Source of the DNA: Gimesia benthica
GTDB lineage: Bacteria > Planctomycetota > Planctomycetia > Planctomycetales > Planctomycetaceae
Direction of reading: 5' to 3'
Assembly: GCF_009720525.1 (NCBI RefSeq)
Contig: NZ_CP043930.1
Location: forward strand, 7,576,001 to 7,640,000
DNA length: 64,000 nucleotides
This document shows, one piece after another, positions 21,192 to 30,777 of the stretch. Below the pieces are notes generated by a model. The model made no database searches, had not been told where the DNA came from, and saw only the letters and a list, made by a program, of their open reading frames with translations. The position numbers were made by a program, and so were the translations under genes. Positions within the stretch are counted from its first letter, which is position 1; every line of letters begins with the position of its first letter.

Positions 21192-21877
21192 GTGTGAGTA
21201 TTCCTTATTGCTGGCGGCAGCTGTTGAGAGACTTTTGTGAAGACACAAAAGTCCCACCGTGTTGAATTTCCATGTCCTGATTATACCCGTCTGCGCGTTG
21301 CAGATCATCCTGGTAGGCATTTCAGTCTGAATTCCAGCAGACTCGGGTGAAATGGACAGTTTAGAAATCAGAGACCTCAGTTTCTGATCGAGACTTTGAA
21401 TCTGTGGAATTCAGCAGAGAGATGCAAGTATAAGGCGAGATATTCCAGCGGGTTATGCAGTGTAAGAATCTGTTTGATGGCCGGGATTTTCTATCGCAGA
21501 CTCCTCTATTAAAAATTATGGATAGTGAACAATATCTGCGGCCTAAGTAGTTGGTAAGCGTGACCTTAACTAAATCTTAAGAAACCATTAATAAACAACG
21601 CTGTGGCGAAGGGTAGGTAAGTCATTGTAGATTAATGTTTTACGGAGAATTTCGTGTAAATATTTTGATTGTTCGAAATTATTTGTTTAAATAAAAACAC
21701 TACTGTTCAACTAATAGTGTTCTATTAGAAGTAGTGTACTTGGTCGGTAAAGGATTGCCTGATGTTAGACCCTTTCAGCTTTCATTTCTTAATTCAAAAA
21801 TCCAACTGCTTTTCTTAACTCACCAGATGTGGTGTGGTTCTATTTTCCTTTTTCTATTCCTTGGTGCGGGAGGCGTT
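21192..21877. other. Long AT-rich intergenic region upstream of DUF1559 gene
   Basis: Nearly 690 bases without a plausible gene. The right half is AT-rich. TTGATT (21665-21670) and TAAATA (21688-21693), 17 bases apart, form a weak promoter candidate toward the DUF1559 gene. The hairpin at 21697-21737 lies just downstream of it. Confidence 0.4.
21697..21737 (+). promoter_or_regulatory. Two-tier stem-loop in the DUF1559 leader
   Basis: The outer arms ACACTACT (21697-21704) and AGTAGTGT (21730-21737) pair perfectly. The inner arms CTAATAG (21711-21717) and CTATTAG (21722-21728) close a TGTT loop, leaving a six-base internal bulge on one side. It sits about 140 bases before the DUF1559 start and could be a leader RNA structure or an operator. 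Confidence 0.4.
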
Positions 21878-22879
21878 ATGTTGATGACAAACAAGCGGAA
21901 ATTCCAAAAGGGCTTTACTCTGATTGAACTACTGGTTGTGATCGCGATTATTGCAATCCTGATTGCCCTGTTACTGCCGGCGGTGCAGCCAGCGCGGGAA
22001 GCGGCCCGCCGCAGTACCTGTAAAAACAATATGAAGCAGCTGGCGCTCGCGCTGCACAATTATCACGAAACGCATGGTCTGTTTCCGCCGGGAGCAATCG
22101 CCACAACGACGACCTCCAGTGCTTACAATGTCTGGGGGGATGCTGGAAAAACTCCCGGCACGGGTTTACACGGGACAAGCTGGATGGTCCAGATTCTCCC
22201 GTATGTCGATCAGGCAGCGCTCTACAATAAATGGAACTTCAACACCAACGTAATGGGGAATCGCAGTCTGGCAGAGAACGACATTCCTTTGTTCTATTGC
22301 CCAACACGCCGCAGTAAGGTTCGCAAGGTAGACGACAGAATCATGCTCGGAGAAAATCCGGTAGCGGGTTCGACACTACCCTCCAACCGGTTTGTCAAAG
22401 GAGGCTCCGATTACGGAACCTGCATCGGCGGTGGAAATGGCTGGGCCGATGGTGATTACTTTCACCTGACGCACCGCACCGATTCACTGATCGGCACGTT
22501 CGGGGGAGGCAGCGGTGCCTTTCTGGGTATGTTCTCCGTGAATAGTGATACCGCGATTCGCGATGTCGACGATGGCACTTCTAATACCATCATGGCCGGA
22601 GAGTTGCAGAAGCTGCACAGTTCCAGTGCTCCCAAATCGAGCCAGGACTGTTGGGCGGCAGGTGGAGTGGCCACCATGTTTGATACCGGAATTTCCGGGG
22701 GCACTGCGGGGGGCTTTAACAATAATTTCTACCAGTCAGCCGGTTCCGACCATGAAGGAGGCGCTCATTTCGGTTTCGCGGATGGCTCCGTTCATTTTCT
22801 CAGCGAAAACATGAGCTCCCGCGTCTACCTGGAACTCGGAACCGCGGACGGTCAGGAATCGACGAACTTTAGTCCTTGA
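21878..22879 (+). CDS. DUF1559 pseudopilin-like exported protein
   Basis: About 333 residues. The N-terminus has a type IV pilin-like prepilin motif, KGFTLIELLVVIAIIAIL, immediately followed by the planctomycete pattern LLLPAVQPAREAARR. The body is the DUF1559 domain. The C-terminus carries the H-x-DG signature HFGFADGSVHFLSEN. These proteins are expected to be processed by prepilin peptidase and to sit at the cytoplasmic membrane; they are hugely multiplied in planctomycetes and their function is unsettled. GGGAGG upstream supports ATG 21878 or 21884. The usual Q of AVQQAREAARR is P here. The lipoprotein gene that normally follows is missing (see 22900). Confidence 0.88.
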   Translation: MLMTNKRKFQKGFTLIELLVVIAIIAILIALLLPAVQPAREAARRSTCKNNMKQLALALHNYHETHGLFPPGAIATTTTSSAYNVWGDAGKTPGTGLHGTSWMVQILPYVDQAALYNKWNFNTNVMGNRSLAENDIPLFYCPTRRSKVRKVDDRIMLGENPVAGSTLPSNRFVKGGSDYGTCIGGGNGWADGDYFHLTHRTDSLIGTFGGGSGAFLGMFSVNSDTAIRDVDDGTSNTIMAGELQKLHSSSAPKSSQDCWAAGGVATMFDTGISGGTAGGFNNNFYQSAGSDHEGGAHFGFADGSVHFLSENMSSRVYLELGTADGQESTNFSP

Positions 22880-22899
22880 GTTGACGGAGGATTATACCA

Positions 22900-22977
22900 A
22901 TGCTTAACAATCAGAAATGCAGTGTCATTCGGAACGACTCAATGTGTCACACGAGTTCCCGGATCGGAGTCTGCTGA
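22900..22977 (+). pseudogene. Orphan ribosome site and 25-codon ORF after DUF1559 gene
   Basis: GGAGG (22886-22890) and an ATG nine bases later look like a translation start, but the frame ends after 25 codons and runs into the 3' end of the opposite-strand DUF1501 gene. The product has no signal peptide. At 38403-39924 a DUF1559 gene is followed by a small carboxypeptidase-regulatory lipoprotein. This may be the remaining start of such a partner after rearrangement, or a chance ORF. Confidence 0.25.
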
Positions 22978-24293
22978 TCGATCAGGTACTGAGGACGTCC
23001 GTTGTTGTCTTCGATTGTCGTGGACGCGACATCGATTCCCAGATTGTGATACAGCGTCGCGAAGACTTCCTGCATATGCACGGGGCGATCAACGGCTTCT
23101 TCACCCAGTCGGTTTGTTGAACCGATTACCTGGCCGGTCTGCATGCCTCCACCGGCCATCAGGGCGGCGTGCACGCGGGGCCAGTGATCACGGCCGGCGT
23201 TTTTATTGATCTTGGGCGTGCGACCAAATTCGCCCCAGACTAATACGGTTACATCTTTATCCATGCCGCGATCATGCAGATCCTGAACCAGGGCTGCGAC
23301 TCCCTGGTCGAGCAGGGGAACGACCTTGCGGGCATGACCAAAGTTATTACCGTGCCAGTCGAAGTGAGCGAAGCTGCAGGTGACGCAGCGTGCGCCTGCT
23401 TCCACTGCCCGGCGCGCCAGTAGAAAGCGGGACATGATCGCCTGGTATCCCATGTCCAGTTTGTAGCTGAGAACCTTGGGATCATCTTTACCATAGCGGG
23501 CGCGGACTTTGGGATCTTCGCGTTCCAGATCCAGTGCCTCAACCAGACGCGAGGAAGAGAGGACATCCAGTGCCTGCTGCGTATAGCCATCGTAGGTGCC
23601 GTCGGTCAGACCGGTTTCGGAGGTCCTGCGAAAACGGTCCAGGTCTTCCAGCAGTCGCGTTCGTTCGGACAGCCGTCCCTTATTGATTGAATTCAACGTC
23701 ATGTTCTCCATCACGCGTCCATCGGGACGGAATGGAGCGTGCGTCAGTCCCAGATAGCCGGGACCTTTGATGTTCCAGGGATCGTGGGCCATCGTATGTG
23801 ACAAATCAATGTAGGGAGGGACCGTTGGGTGTACGGGGCCTGCCACACGGGAGAGAGCCGATCCTAGAGAGGGCCAGCCTCCCTGAGGTTGAGAGCTACG
23901 GAAGTGATGACCGGTGCAGCACTCAAACGAATCGTGGCGACCTTCTGCGCCAACCAGTGAGCGGATGATCGAAAACTTATCCATCATACCGGCGACGCGG
24001 GGCATCAGTTCGCTGATCTGTATCCCGGGGACGTTGGTGTCGATCGGTTTGAATTCTCCGCGGACTTCATCCGGTGCGTCTGGCTTCAGGTCGAACATAT
24101 CCTGATGTGGTGGACCACCGGCGAGGAAGATCATGATGACGGCTTTGTGTGAAGAACGCTTCCCCGACTGTTCCTGTGCTTTCAGAATCTGGGGCAGTGA
24201 GAGCCCCCCCATTGCCAGGCCACCAATCTGCATGAAAGAGCGGCGGGGCATACGGTCACATAAACGAATTGACTGATCTTCTAGCCTGAGCAT
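22947..24293 (-). CDS. Tat-exported DUF1501 protein
   Basis: A 448-residue DUF1501 protein (alkaline phosphatase/sulfatase-like fold, function not established). The twin-arginine motif MPRRSFMQIGG lies at about residues 15-25, followed by GGLSLPQIL. Family landmarks are FLAGGPPHQDMFDLKPDAP, VPGIQISELMPR, the VWGEFGRTPKIN box and GRDHWPRVHAALMAGGG, ending in YHNLGID...GRPQYLID. The ATG at 24293 has GGGAG upstream. DUF1501 genes usually follow a cytochrome-type DUF1549/DUF1553 gene; none is present beside this one. Its 3' end overlaps the small orphan ORF on the other strand. Confidence 0.92.
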   Translation of the reverse strand: MLRLEDQSIRLCDRMPRRSFMQIGGLAMGGLSLPQILKAQEQSGKRSSHKAVIMIFLAGGPPHQDMFDLKPDAPDEVRGEFKPIDTNVPGIQISELMPRVAGMMDKFSIIRSLVGAEGRHDSFECCTGHHFRSSQPQGGWPSLGSALSRVAGPVHPTVPPYIDLSHTMAHDPWNIKGPGYLGLTHAPFRPDGRVMENMTLNSINKGRLSERTRLLEDLDRFRRTSETGLTDGTYDGYTQQALDVLSSSRLVEALDLEREDPKVRARYGKDDPKVLSYKLDMGYQAIMSRFLLARRAVEAGARCVTCSFAHFDWHGNNFGHARKVVPLLDQGVAALVQDLHDRGMDKDVTVLVWGEFGRTPKINKNAGRDHWPRVHAALMAGGGMQTGQVIGSTNRLGEEAVDRPVHMQEVFATLYHNLGIDVASTTIEDNNGRPQYLIDQQTPIRELV

Positions 24294-24523
24294 CAATGCT
24301 CCCTTTCAGTGAATCCAAACCATCTACTAACTAACGCTTGCACCTGTAACAGGTTACCTCACATATAAGCGTAAACCAATACAAGACGTTTGAATAGAAG
24401 AATCGGCTGAAAACAAAAGAAAATTAAGAAATTCGCTGGTTCGTACCCGTATTCTAATGGAGAAACGGGAAGAGCCCCTAAAGATGCCCGTTTGTGACAG
24501 CAATACCTGCGTGCTGAGCGGCT

Positions 24524-24811
24524 TTAAAAGCGTTTTTTAAAGTCGATCCGGCCTTCTTCTACATCGCCACAGAGGGAGAGGCGGTAGTTCCGATCATTCT
24601 CGATCAACGAGATTCCGCCGTCGATATTGCCATGACTGCTGATCCAGCCTTTTCCTTCCAGCGCATTCAGATAACGGGTTACCCGGTTGGGAGAGGGAAT
24701 GGCGAATTCAGAAGCGATTTGCTGGACCGAGGGAGAGATTCCGGTCCGGTCAATTTCACGAGTTATATAGTCCAGAATATTCTGTTCACGATCGGTGAGA
24801 TACTGGTTCAT
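24524..24811 (-). CDS. Small LexA-like winged-helix DNA-binding protein
   Basis: A 95-residue protein whose first 65 residues match the LexA N-terminal winged helix: LTDREQNILDYI, then GISPSVQQIASEF, then RVTRYLNALEGKGWI. There is no peptidase domain, Ala-Gly cleavage site or Ser/Lys dyad, so it cannot self-cleave like LexA. It probably acts as a small transcriptional regulator. The ATG at 24811 has AAGGAGA five bases upstream; a longer frame to 24865 is not supported. It is divergent from the DUF1501 gene at 25279 across 467 bases, where any operator would lie. The C-terminal 30 residues (ENDRNYRLSLCGDVEE) have no known match. Confidence 0.75.
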   Translation of the reverse strand: MNQYLTDREQNILDYITREIDRTGISPSVQQIASEFAIPSPNRVTRYLNALEGKGWISSHGNIDGGISLIENDRNYRLSLCGDVEEGRIDFKKRF

Positions 24812-25278
24812 TGATTTCTCCTTGCGCATCACATGCGCAGCTGAGGGCGCAGAAAGAGCCCACAATCATCCTTGAGAATCAGACCCGGATTCCTATACAG
24901 GTCTTGAAGAAGAAAAACGCAATGATTCTTAAAAGTGACTTCCTTCAGCGAGTCACACGCGGCCACCACCAGGTGAATGGGGAGGGAATCAACACGGGCA
25001 AAGCATATAAGGCTTATCGTCGATCGTCAATCAAAATTTGAGGCAAGTTCGGTTTATTCATCGTCGATCAGCCGAATCTGCTGGTATTCAGGGTCGAAAA
25101 ATTTTTGACCTCAGAGACGGTGCTCCAGGATACGAAAACATAAATATAAACGTTGATGATTTTGTTGCAATTGGACTTTAACTGCCTGTCACATTGAATT
25201 ATATTGATGTGATATAAGGTACACCGGAATATCAGCTTGCGCTTGTCGAGTCAATCTCTTGGATTCAGGAGAGTTACC
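24812..25278. other. Divergent intergenic region between LexA-like and DUF1501 genes
   Basis: About 470 AT-rich bases without a convincing gene. TTATAT (25199-25204) and ATATAA (25212-25217) form a short inverted repeat, TTATAT-N7-ATATAA, about 60 bases before the DUF1501 start. It could be an operator or part of a promoter. No canonical LexA box was found. Confidence 0.4.
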
Positions 25279-26724
25279 ATGCCTGCCCACAGTCCCACCC
25301 GCCATCCTCTGATCTCTCGTCGGACCGCACTCGAAGTCGGTTCGGTGAGTCTGCTGGGGATGGGAATCAATCACCTGGATGCACTCCGGGCACAAGCAGC
25401 CGGCGGAACGAAACACCGTACTGCAAAGTCCTGTATCTTCATCTTCCTCTCCGGCGGTCTCTCACAGCACGAGAGTTTTGATATGAAGCCGAATGCGAGC
25501 GCGGAGATCCGCGGTGAGTTCGATCCAATCGCCACCCGCACTCCGGGCGTGCAGATTTCAGAACATCTGCCGATGCTCGCCCAACGCAGTCACCTCTGGT
25601 CCGTCTGTCGTACGTTGTCGCATGGGACGAACGAACATTCGATGGGGCACCATATCATGCTCACCGGTCGATCGGATATCCCCACTGGATTCAATCCCGG
25701 GCGTCCCATGACTACCGATCATCCTTCGATTGCCGCCATCGCTGGCGATGTACTCCGTTCGCGAACCAATCTGCCCCCCGCCATCGTATTGCCGGATAAA
25801 ATCGTTCATCGCAGCGGTCGCGTCATTCCCGGACAGTTCGCTGGACGCATGGGTTCCAATCGTGATCCCTGGATCATAGAAGCTTCTCCGTTCCACGCGC
25901 AGTCCTACGGTGCTTTTCCGGATTACGCATTCGACCATCAGCAGCGAGGCGGAACAGACAAGCGGGTCTTCAAAACTCCGCACCTCAAACTCTCGCAGGG
26001 GATGACGCACAGCCGGATGAGTAATCGCATTCAACTGCTGAAGGAACTCGGCGCACAGCGTCAGATGCTGGACAATGCAGGGCAGGTTGAAAGTTTCGAC
26101 CGCTACCGCACCGCAGCGATCTCTCTGCTGAACGACGACAAAGTACATTATGCGATGGATGTCACCAGTGCAGACGATAAGATTCAGGAACGCTACGGCA
26201 AAAACTCGTTTGGCTGGTCTCTGCTCATGGCGCGACGCCTGGTTGAGACGGGCGTGAATCTGGTGCAGGTCAATCTGGGCAATAACGAATCCTGGGATAC
26301 GCACGGAAATATCTTCCCGCATCTCAAGGATAAACTTCTGCCTCCCACCGACCGTGCCGTTTCCGCACTCCTGGATGATCTGCACGAAAGTGGACAGCTT
26401 AAAGACACCCTGGTTGTCATGTGCAGTGAATTTGGACGTACCCCTAAGATTTCTCAGTTGGCCAAAGTTTATGCCAATCCGGGCCGGGATCACTGGGGGG
26501 CGACCCAGTCCATCCTCCTTGCGGGAGGCGGAGTCAAAGGGGGCCGCGTTGTTGGGAAGACCGACAAGATCGGTGGCTTCCCCATCGATCAGCCGCAGAA
26601 ACCGGAAAACTTCGCAGCGACCATCTACAAGGCACTGGGGCTGCCCCAGACCGCTTTCTGGCAGGACGATGTCGACCGTCCGCACTATATCTACGAAGGC
26701 GAACCCATTCCGGGACTTACCTGA
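25279..26724 (+). CDS. Tat-exported DUF1501 protein
   Basis: A 481-residue DUF1501 protein. The ATG at 25279 has AGGAGAG upstream and starts MPAHSPTRHPL, followed by the twin-arginine SRRTALEVG. The sequence then shows FLSGGLSQHESFDMKPNAS, TPGVQISEHLPMLA, CSEFGRTPKISQLAK and GRDHWGATQSILLAGGG, ending DDVDRPHYIYEGEPI. It belongs to a subgroup distinct from the other two here: it has a longer middle and the GHHIMLTGRSD box. As with the 22947 gene, no DUF1549/DUF1553 partner sits beside it. Its stop is only 21 bases from the stop of the converging ABC permease. Confidence 0.92.
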   Translation: MPAHSPTRHPLISRRTALEVGSVSLLGMGINHLDALRAQAAGGTKHRTAKSCIFIFLSGGLSQHESFDMKPNASAEIRGEFDPIATRTPGVQISEHLPMLAQRSHLWSVCRTLSHGTNEHSMGHHIMLTGRSDIPTGFNPGRPMTTDHPSIAAIAGDVLRSRTNLPPAIVLPDKIVHRSGRVIPGQFAGRMGSNRDPWIIEASPFHAQSYGAFPDYAFDHQQRGGTDKRVFKTPHLKLSQGMTHSRMSNRIQLLKELGAQRQMLDNAGQVESFDRYRTAAISLLNDDKVHYAMDVTSADDKIQERYGKNSFGWSLLMARRLVETGVNLVQVNLGNNESWDTHGNIFPHLKDKLLPPTDRAVSALLDDLHESGQLKDTLVVMCSEFGRTPKISQLAKVYANPGRDHWGATQSILLAGGGVKGGRVVGKTDKIGGFPIDQPQKPENFAATIYKALGLPQTAFWQDDVDRPHYIYEGEPIPGLT

Positions 26725-26745
26725 TACGTTCAGAGAACAGGCAGG

Positions 26746-27885
26746 TTAAACGCTTCGCAGGGCCGGAACAATCTCGGTTCGTGAGGCATACCAGGCAGGG
26801 ACAACCCCCGCGCCCATTCCCGTGACCAGTGCGAGCAGCAGGCCGATGCCCGCCAGCCGAAATGAGGGGATGAACGCGACGGTCACTGCCTCCGCGCCCA
26901 CCGAAAGGCTGCTGAGTTTGAGAGTGATCAAAGCGATCCCGACTCCCAGAATCCCGCCTGCCAAACTCAAAAGTGTACTTTCCGCCAGCACCACGCCGAA
27001 GACCTTACTGCCCGAAAAACCGAGTGTCCGCAGGACCGCATGTTCCTGAATTCGATCTTCGACCGACATCAGCGTTGTCGTCGCCACAAGTGCCAGTACC
27101 AGTCCCACACAAGCCAGACCCAGGTAGTGCGCCATTTCAATTAACTGCGACAGATCCCCCAAGCTCTTCGCCTGGAACACCCCTTTGGAGCGGGTATTGG
27201 TTTCCACGGGCCCGGCCCGGTAGAGGTCATCAATCCGTGTACTGACCGCTTCCAGATCCGCATCCGGTTGCAGGAGGACTTCCAGTTGTGTCACGGTCCC
27301 CACCAGGTACGCCCCCTGTCGCCGCTGCAGGAATTCCAGGTGACTGTAGATGTAATTCTCTTCAGCTGGGTTGTTAGAGCGATAGATGCCCGCCACATTA
27401 ACGGAGAGATCGCCGATAGAAAATTTATCTCCGACTTCAATTCCCCGTCGCGCCGCGACCGCCTGACCCACAACGGCGGCATCCTGATGTGTCTCAAATT
27501 CGTTCCAGTCTCCCTGGATGAATTCAAAGTCCCGTGCGGTCCGCAGTTTGTGCGGAGGGACGCCGTAAAATACAACCACGTCCAGACTGGCCCGACAGTT
27601 GTTGGTAAAGACCTGAATCGGAATGACGTCTTTGACTCCGTTAAATTTACGAATCTGCTGATCGTAATCCTGTGGCAGGTGACTCGTGGCAGGGCAGAAT
27701 TTATTGGCCTGGAATACGATCAATGAGCCATTTGCTTCCTGCCGTGATCTGAGATCGCGCATGCCTTCCTGGATGGACTGAATGAAGCAGAACACGAACA
27801 GTGCCACCGCGGAGCCAGCCACCGTCAGCATGGTCCGGGAACGATGCCCCCACAATGATTTCACGATATAGCCCAATAGTTTCAT
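26746..27885 (-). CDS. FtsX/MacB-type ABC transporter permease
   Basis: A 379-residue permease. It has one N-terminal membrane segment (about 18-38), an extracytoplasmic MacB-like domain (about 45-250) and three C-terminal segments (about 260-375), with the FtsX hallmark [24 protein letters not shown] before the last pair. It is the last gene of the minus-strand run, and its start overlaps the ATPase gene by four bases (ATGA). With the second FtsX-type permease at 30778, one ATPase and an HlyD adaptor, it resembles a LolCDE/MacAB hybrid that moves substrates across or out of the inner membrane. Such systems usually export lipoproteins, peptides or metabolites rather than import. Confidence 0.88.
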   Translation of the reverse strand: MKLLGYIVKSLWGHRSRTMLTVAGSAVALFVFCFIQSIQEGMRDLRSRQEANGSLIVFQANKFCPATSHLPQDYDQQIRKFNGVKDVIPIQVFTNNCRASLDVVVFYGVPPHKLRTARDFEFIQGDWNEFETHQDAAVVGQAVAARRGIEVGDKFSIGDLSVNVAGIYRSNNPAEENYIYSHLEFLQRRQGAYLVGTVTQLEVLLQPDADLEAVSTRIDDLYRAGPVETNTRSKGVFQAKSLGDLSQLIEMAHYLGLACVGLVLALVATTTLMSVEDRIQEHAVLRTLGFSGSKVFGVVLAESTLLSLAGGILGVGIALITLKLSSLSVGAEAVTVAFIPSFRLAGIGLLLALVTGMGAGVVPAWYASRTEIVPALRSV

Positions 27886-28613
27886 GGGGTCTCCTCAATA
27901 CTCACGCCTGATCCGGCCAGCGCCGTCTCTGGCTCGTTGTTTCGCTGTACCAGTTTGCCGTGATCCAGATAGAACTGTCGGTCTGCGATGGTCGCTGCTT
28001 CCGCATCGTGAGTGACCATCAGCATGGTGATATCCAGTTCCCGGTTCAGACGTTTGAGCAGATTCAGAATCTGTTCTGAGGACTCGGGATCCAGGTCCCC
28101 CGTTGGTTCGTCAGCCACGACAATCAGGGGATGCTTGACGATCGCCCGGGCAATCCCGACCCGCTGTTCCTGTCCGCCTGACATCTGTCGCTGATAATGA
28201 TCGGCCCGGTCCAGCAGGTCGACGGCTTCCAGTGCGACTTCCACACGTTTGCGTCGCTCGTTCCGCGAGAGCGGAAGCAGCAGCAGCGGGAGTTCGACAT
28301 TTTCGTAAGCGGTCAAAACGGGAACCAGATTATGCGTCTGGAAAATGTAACCCAGGTGGGCGGCTCTCCAGTGAGCCAGGCGGCTCCGCGATAATGATGT
28401 AATCTCAACACCATCCACGATGATCGTACCCGAGTCGGGGCGGTCGATGCTGGCGATCAGATTTAGCAGTGTCGATTTTCCGGTACCACTCGATCCCATC
28501 AGCGAAAGAAATTCGCCCTGTTCAATGTTGAGAGAGACCTGGTCCAGCGGGGTGATGGTCTCGCCCCCCTTGTGATATTGTTTGGTCAGATTGTGAATTT
28601 CAACCAGTGGCAT
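27882..28613 (-). CDS. ABC transporter ATPase (LolD/MacB family)
   Basis: A 243-residue nucleotide-binding subunit. Walker [10 protein letters not shown] is at 40-48, a Q-loop is in IFQTHNLVP, the signature is MSGGQEQR (a conservative change from LSGGQ), Walker B is [11 protein letters not shown] and the H-loop His is in VTHD. The sequence is typical of the LolD/MacB/FtsE group that drives mechanotransmission rather than classical transport. It starts two bases after the adaptor stop and overlaps the following permease start by four bases, so translation is likely coupled. It presumably powers the two FtsX-type permeases of this operon. Confidence 0.93.
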   Translation of the reverse strand: MPLVEIHNLTKQYHKGGETITPLDQVSLNIEQGEFLSLMGSSGTGKSTLLNLIASIDRPDSGTIIVDGVEITSLSRSRLAHWRAAHLGYIFQTHNLVPVLTAYENVELPLLLLPLSRNERRKRVEVALEAVDLLDRADHYQRQMSGGQEQRVGIARAIVKHPLIVVADEPTGDLDPESSEQILNLLKRLNRELDITMLMVTHDAEAATIADRQFYLDHGKLVQRNNEPETALAGSGVSIEETP

Positions 28614-28615
28614 TT

Positions 28616-30169
28616 TCAGTTTCCTTCATGATTGGTTTCGCCGGTGATGCTAATCCGCTCGTCTGGCTGCAAATCGGATGTCGGGGAGGCAATCAGTCGA
28701 CTCGATACATTCAGCCCCTGAGTGACCTCCAGTAGCGGGCCATTTGCATGCGGGCTGGTTTCAATGACCTGCTGGCGGGCAATCTGGCGACTTTGATCTG
28801 CAACCCAGACATAGGACTGACCGGCGGCGTTCTGTTGTACCATCTTTCTGGGGACATAAATTCGGGATTCCCGGTCCTGATCTTTCTCTGTCTGCTCATG
28901 TTTCGGAGCGAGAAAGGTCACATCCACCAGCATTTCCGGCTTCAGCAGCGGCGTCGGTTCATCAATTTTGACTTTGACCTGCAGCGTATTTTTCTGAATA
29001 TCCGCTTCCGAACTGATAAACAGGACGCTACCACTCACTGGTTCGCTGAGTGCTGGATTGTCGATCTGAACCGGTTGATTCAACGAAACCTTGGGAATGT
29101 CTTCAAAACGCACATCGACACGAATCTGCAGCCATTCCGGACGATACATGGTGACGACCGTACTGCCATCGAATTTAGTCATCTGAGTCAGCATGTTTCC
29201 GACACTGGATCCGGGATGTGCTACAAGCTGATACACGCGTCCCGCGACAGGGGCGCGGATCGTCATCCGCTCCAAAGCAAGTCGCGCCTGGTCGACGGCG
29301 ACCTGGGACTGTTCCAGACGCGCGGCTGCTGCAGCCACCTGCGCCTGGGCTTCATCCCGGGCTTTCTGTTCCGCTGTGAGCAGTTTCAACTCCGTCTGCA
29401 GTGCCTGGCACCGCGCCTGCAGCGCCTTCTGTTCCGCGATCAGGGATTCCTTACGGCCCATCAACTCTTCATACGCCGCAGTCGTCGATTCAACCTCGGT
29501 CTTCGATTCGTCAATACTTCGCTGTGTGACTGCGCCGCGGGCTGATTTCTTGCGCTCAAAATCCAGCCGCGCGAATTCCAGATCTGCTTTGGCTCTACGG
29601 GTCATGAAAGGCAGATTCTTTAACTGAGTCTGGATCTTAGCCAGTTCTGCCTGCGCCGAACTGAGTACCGCTTCCAGATGCACGGGCTGTGACAGGCGGA
29701 CTTCAGCAGCTTTCAACGTGGCGCGGGCCTGCTGCAGTTCAGCTTCCCGCAGCTTCTCCGTGGCAATGGTGTTCTTCAATACCAGCTCGGCGTCCACTCT
29801 TACCAGCCGCGCGATCGGTTCCCCCTGTTTGACTTTCTGATCTTCGACAACCAGTAACTCTTCCACCACACCGGGAGCCAGTGCAGCGACCCGAATAGGG
29901 GTCGGCCGCGGTTCCACCCAGCCAGCTGCCTGGAACAGAGGCGTGCCGGCGCTGCGGACCTGGGCCTGCGAGACGATCACCGGCATCACCGTGACCGGTT
30001 GGGGAGGAAAGATCAAATCACGGGAGGCGTAGGCGATCAGCGCAGCAAATCCGATCAGCAGGGTGCCGGGCAGCAGATAGCGCGTGAGTAACCGGAATCG
30101 CGTGTGCCCCCGCAATTGAGGGGGGGCACTGCGATCCAGGGCCAGTTGGGATAAATCAACCTGAGACAT
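28616..30169 (-). CDS. HlyD-family periplasmic adaptor
   Basis: A 517-residue membrane fusion protein. It has a cytosolic N-terminus, one membrane segment (about 30-50), a lipoyl half-motif ([19 protein letters not shown]), a long coiled coil (about 130-305, rich in A, E, Q and K), the second half-motif ([19 protein letters not shown]), then beta-barrel and membrane-proximal domains. It should link the ABC permeases to the outer membrane. The start is three bases after the lipoprotein stop and the stop is two bases before the ATPase start, which strongly supports an operon. The coiled coil is long enough to span much of the periplasm. Confidence 0.88.
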   Translation of the reverse strand: MSQVDLSQLALDRSAPPQLRGHTRFRLLTRYLLPGTLLIGFAALIAYASRDLIFPPQPVTVMPVIVSQAQVRSAGTPLFQAAGWVEPRPTPIRVAALAPGVVEELLVVEDQKVKQGEPIARLVRVDAELVLKNTIATEKLREAELQQARATLKAAEVRLSQPVHLEAVLSSAQAELAKIQTQLKNLPFMTRRAKADLEFARLDFERKKSARGAVTQRSIDESKTEVESTTAAYEELMGRKESLIAEQKALQARCQALQTELKLLTAEQKARDEAQAQVAAAAARLEQSQVAVDQARLALERMTIRAPVAGRVYQLVAHPGSSVGNMLTQMTKFDGSTVVTMYRPEWLQIRVDVRFEDIPKVSLNQPVQIDNPALSEPVSGSVLFISSEADIQKNTLQVKVKIDEPTPLLKPEMLVDVTFLAPKHEQTEKDQDRESRIYVPRKMVQQNAAGQSYVWVADQSRQIARQQVIETSPHANGPLLEVTQGLNVSSRLIASPTSDLQPDERISITGETNHEGN

Positions 30170-30172
30170 GAT

Positions 30173-30730
30173 TTACTTCCGTACAAAAACCTGGTTAGCG
30201 AAGACGGTCAGATTACCGGAGTCGTCACGTTTGGCTTTCCCTTTGACGACAACCGTCTGCAGTTCTTTCAGATTCAACAGCTTGCGGGCATCTTCCTTGA
30301 TCAGCGTGCCGTCTGCATCGACGACTTTGACCAGGGCGGTTGCACCGGGCAGCTTGTCGGTTTCACAACAGTAGTCCCAGGGTTTCTCACAACCATCGCC
30401 GGGAATATCACTGCAGGCTTTCAGTGAATTATCCACGATGGAAAATGCGGCCCGGCCGTCAATCCAGGGATTTTCACTTCCGCCAATCCGTCCCACCACG
30501 ATAACCTCTTCTTCATCCTTAGATGACTCGCGGGCCGCAATTACTTCTTTCGCGCCCGCCGGTTCACTGGTCAGAATGATTTCCGAGGCAGCGGCCGTCG
30601 GTTCTGTAGCAGACTCGGCTGCAGAGTTCGCATCAGAAGATGCAGTTGGTTCGGTGGAAGACTGGCCACAGCCCACTGCAGTAAGACAGACAGCGGAGAG
30701 GAACAGGCTGGAAAACATCAAACGTTTCAT
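30173..30730 (-). CDS. Lipoprotein with Cys cluster and OB-like C-terminus
   Basis: A 185-residue lipoprotein. The lipobox AVGC follows a hydrophobic signal, then comes a Ser/Thr/Ala/Glu-rich low-complexity linker (about 22-75). The folded part (about 75-185) contains VVGRIGG, a Cys-rich loop CSDIPGDGCEKPWDYCCE and a C-terminal VVVKGKAKRDDSGNLTV strand pattern that resembles a small OB-fold. No family is recognised with confidence. The four clustered Cys could bind a metal or form disulfides. The ATG at 30730 has AAAGGA nine bases upstream; a TTG three codons earlier is less likely. It sits between the permease at 30778 and the adaptor, so it is probably an accessory of the exporter. Confidence 0.75.
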   Translation of the reverse strand: MKRLMFSSLFLSAVCLTAVGCGQSSTEPTASSDANSAAESATEPTAAASEIILTSEPAGAKEVIAARESSKDEEEVIVVGRIGGSENPWIDGRAAFSIVDNSLKACSDIPGDGCEKPWDYCCETDKLPGATALVKVVDADGTLIKEDARKLLNLKELQTVVVKGKAKRDDSGNLTVFANQVFVRK

Positions 30731-30777
30731 TGAATTCAATCCTTTAAAAATGAGTATTCAACAGGTTAAAAGCATTA

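Noticed and set aside
25558-26685. 375-residue minus-strand ORF opposite a DUF1501 gene
   Set aside because: It is antisense to a well-supported DUF1501 protein and has no recognisable domain.
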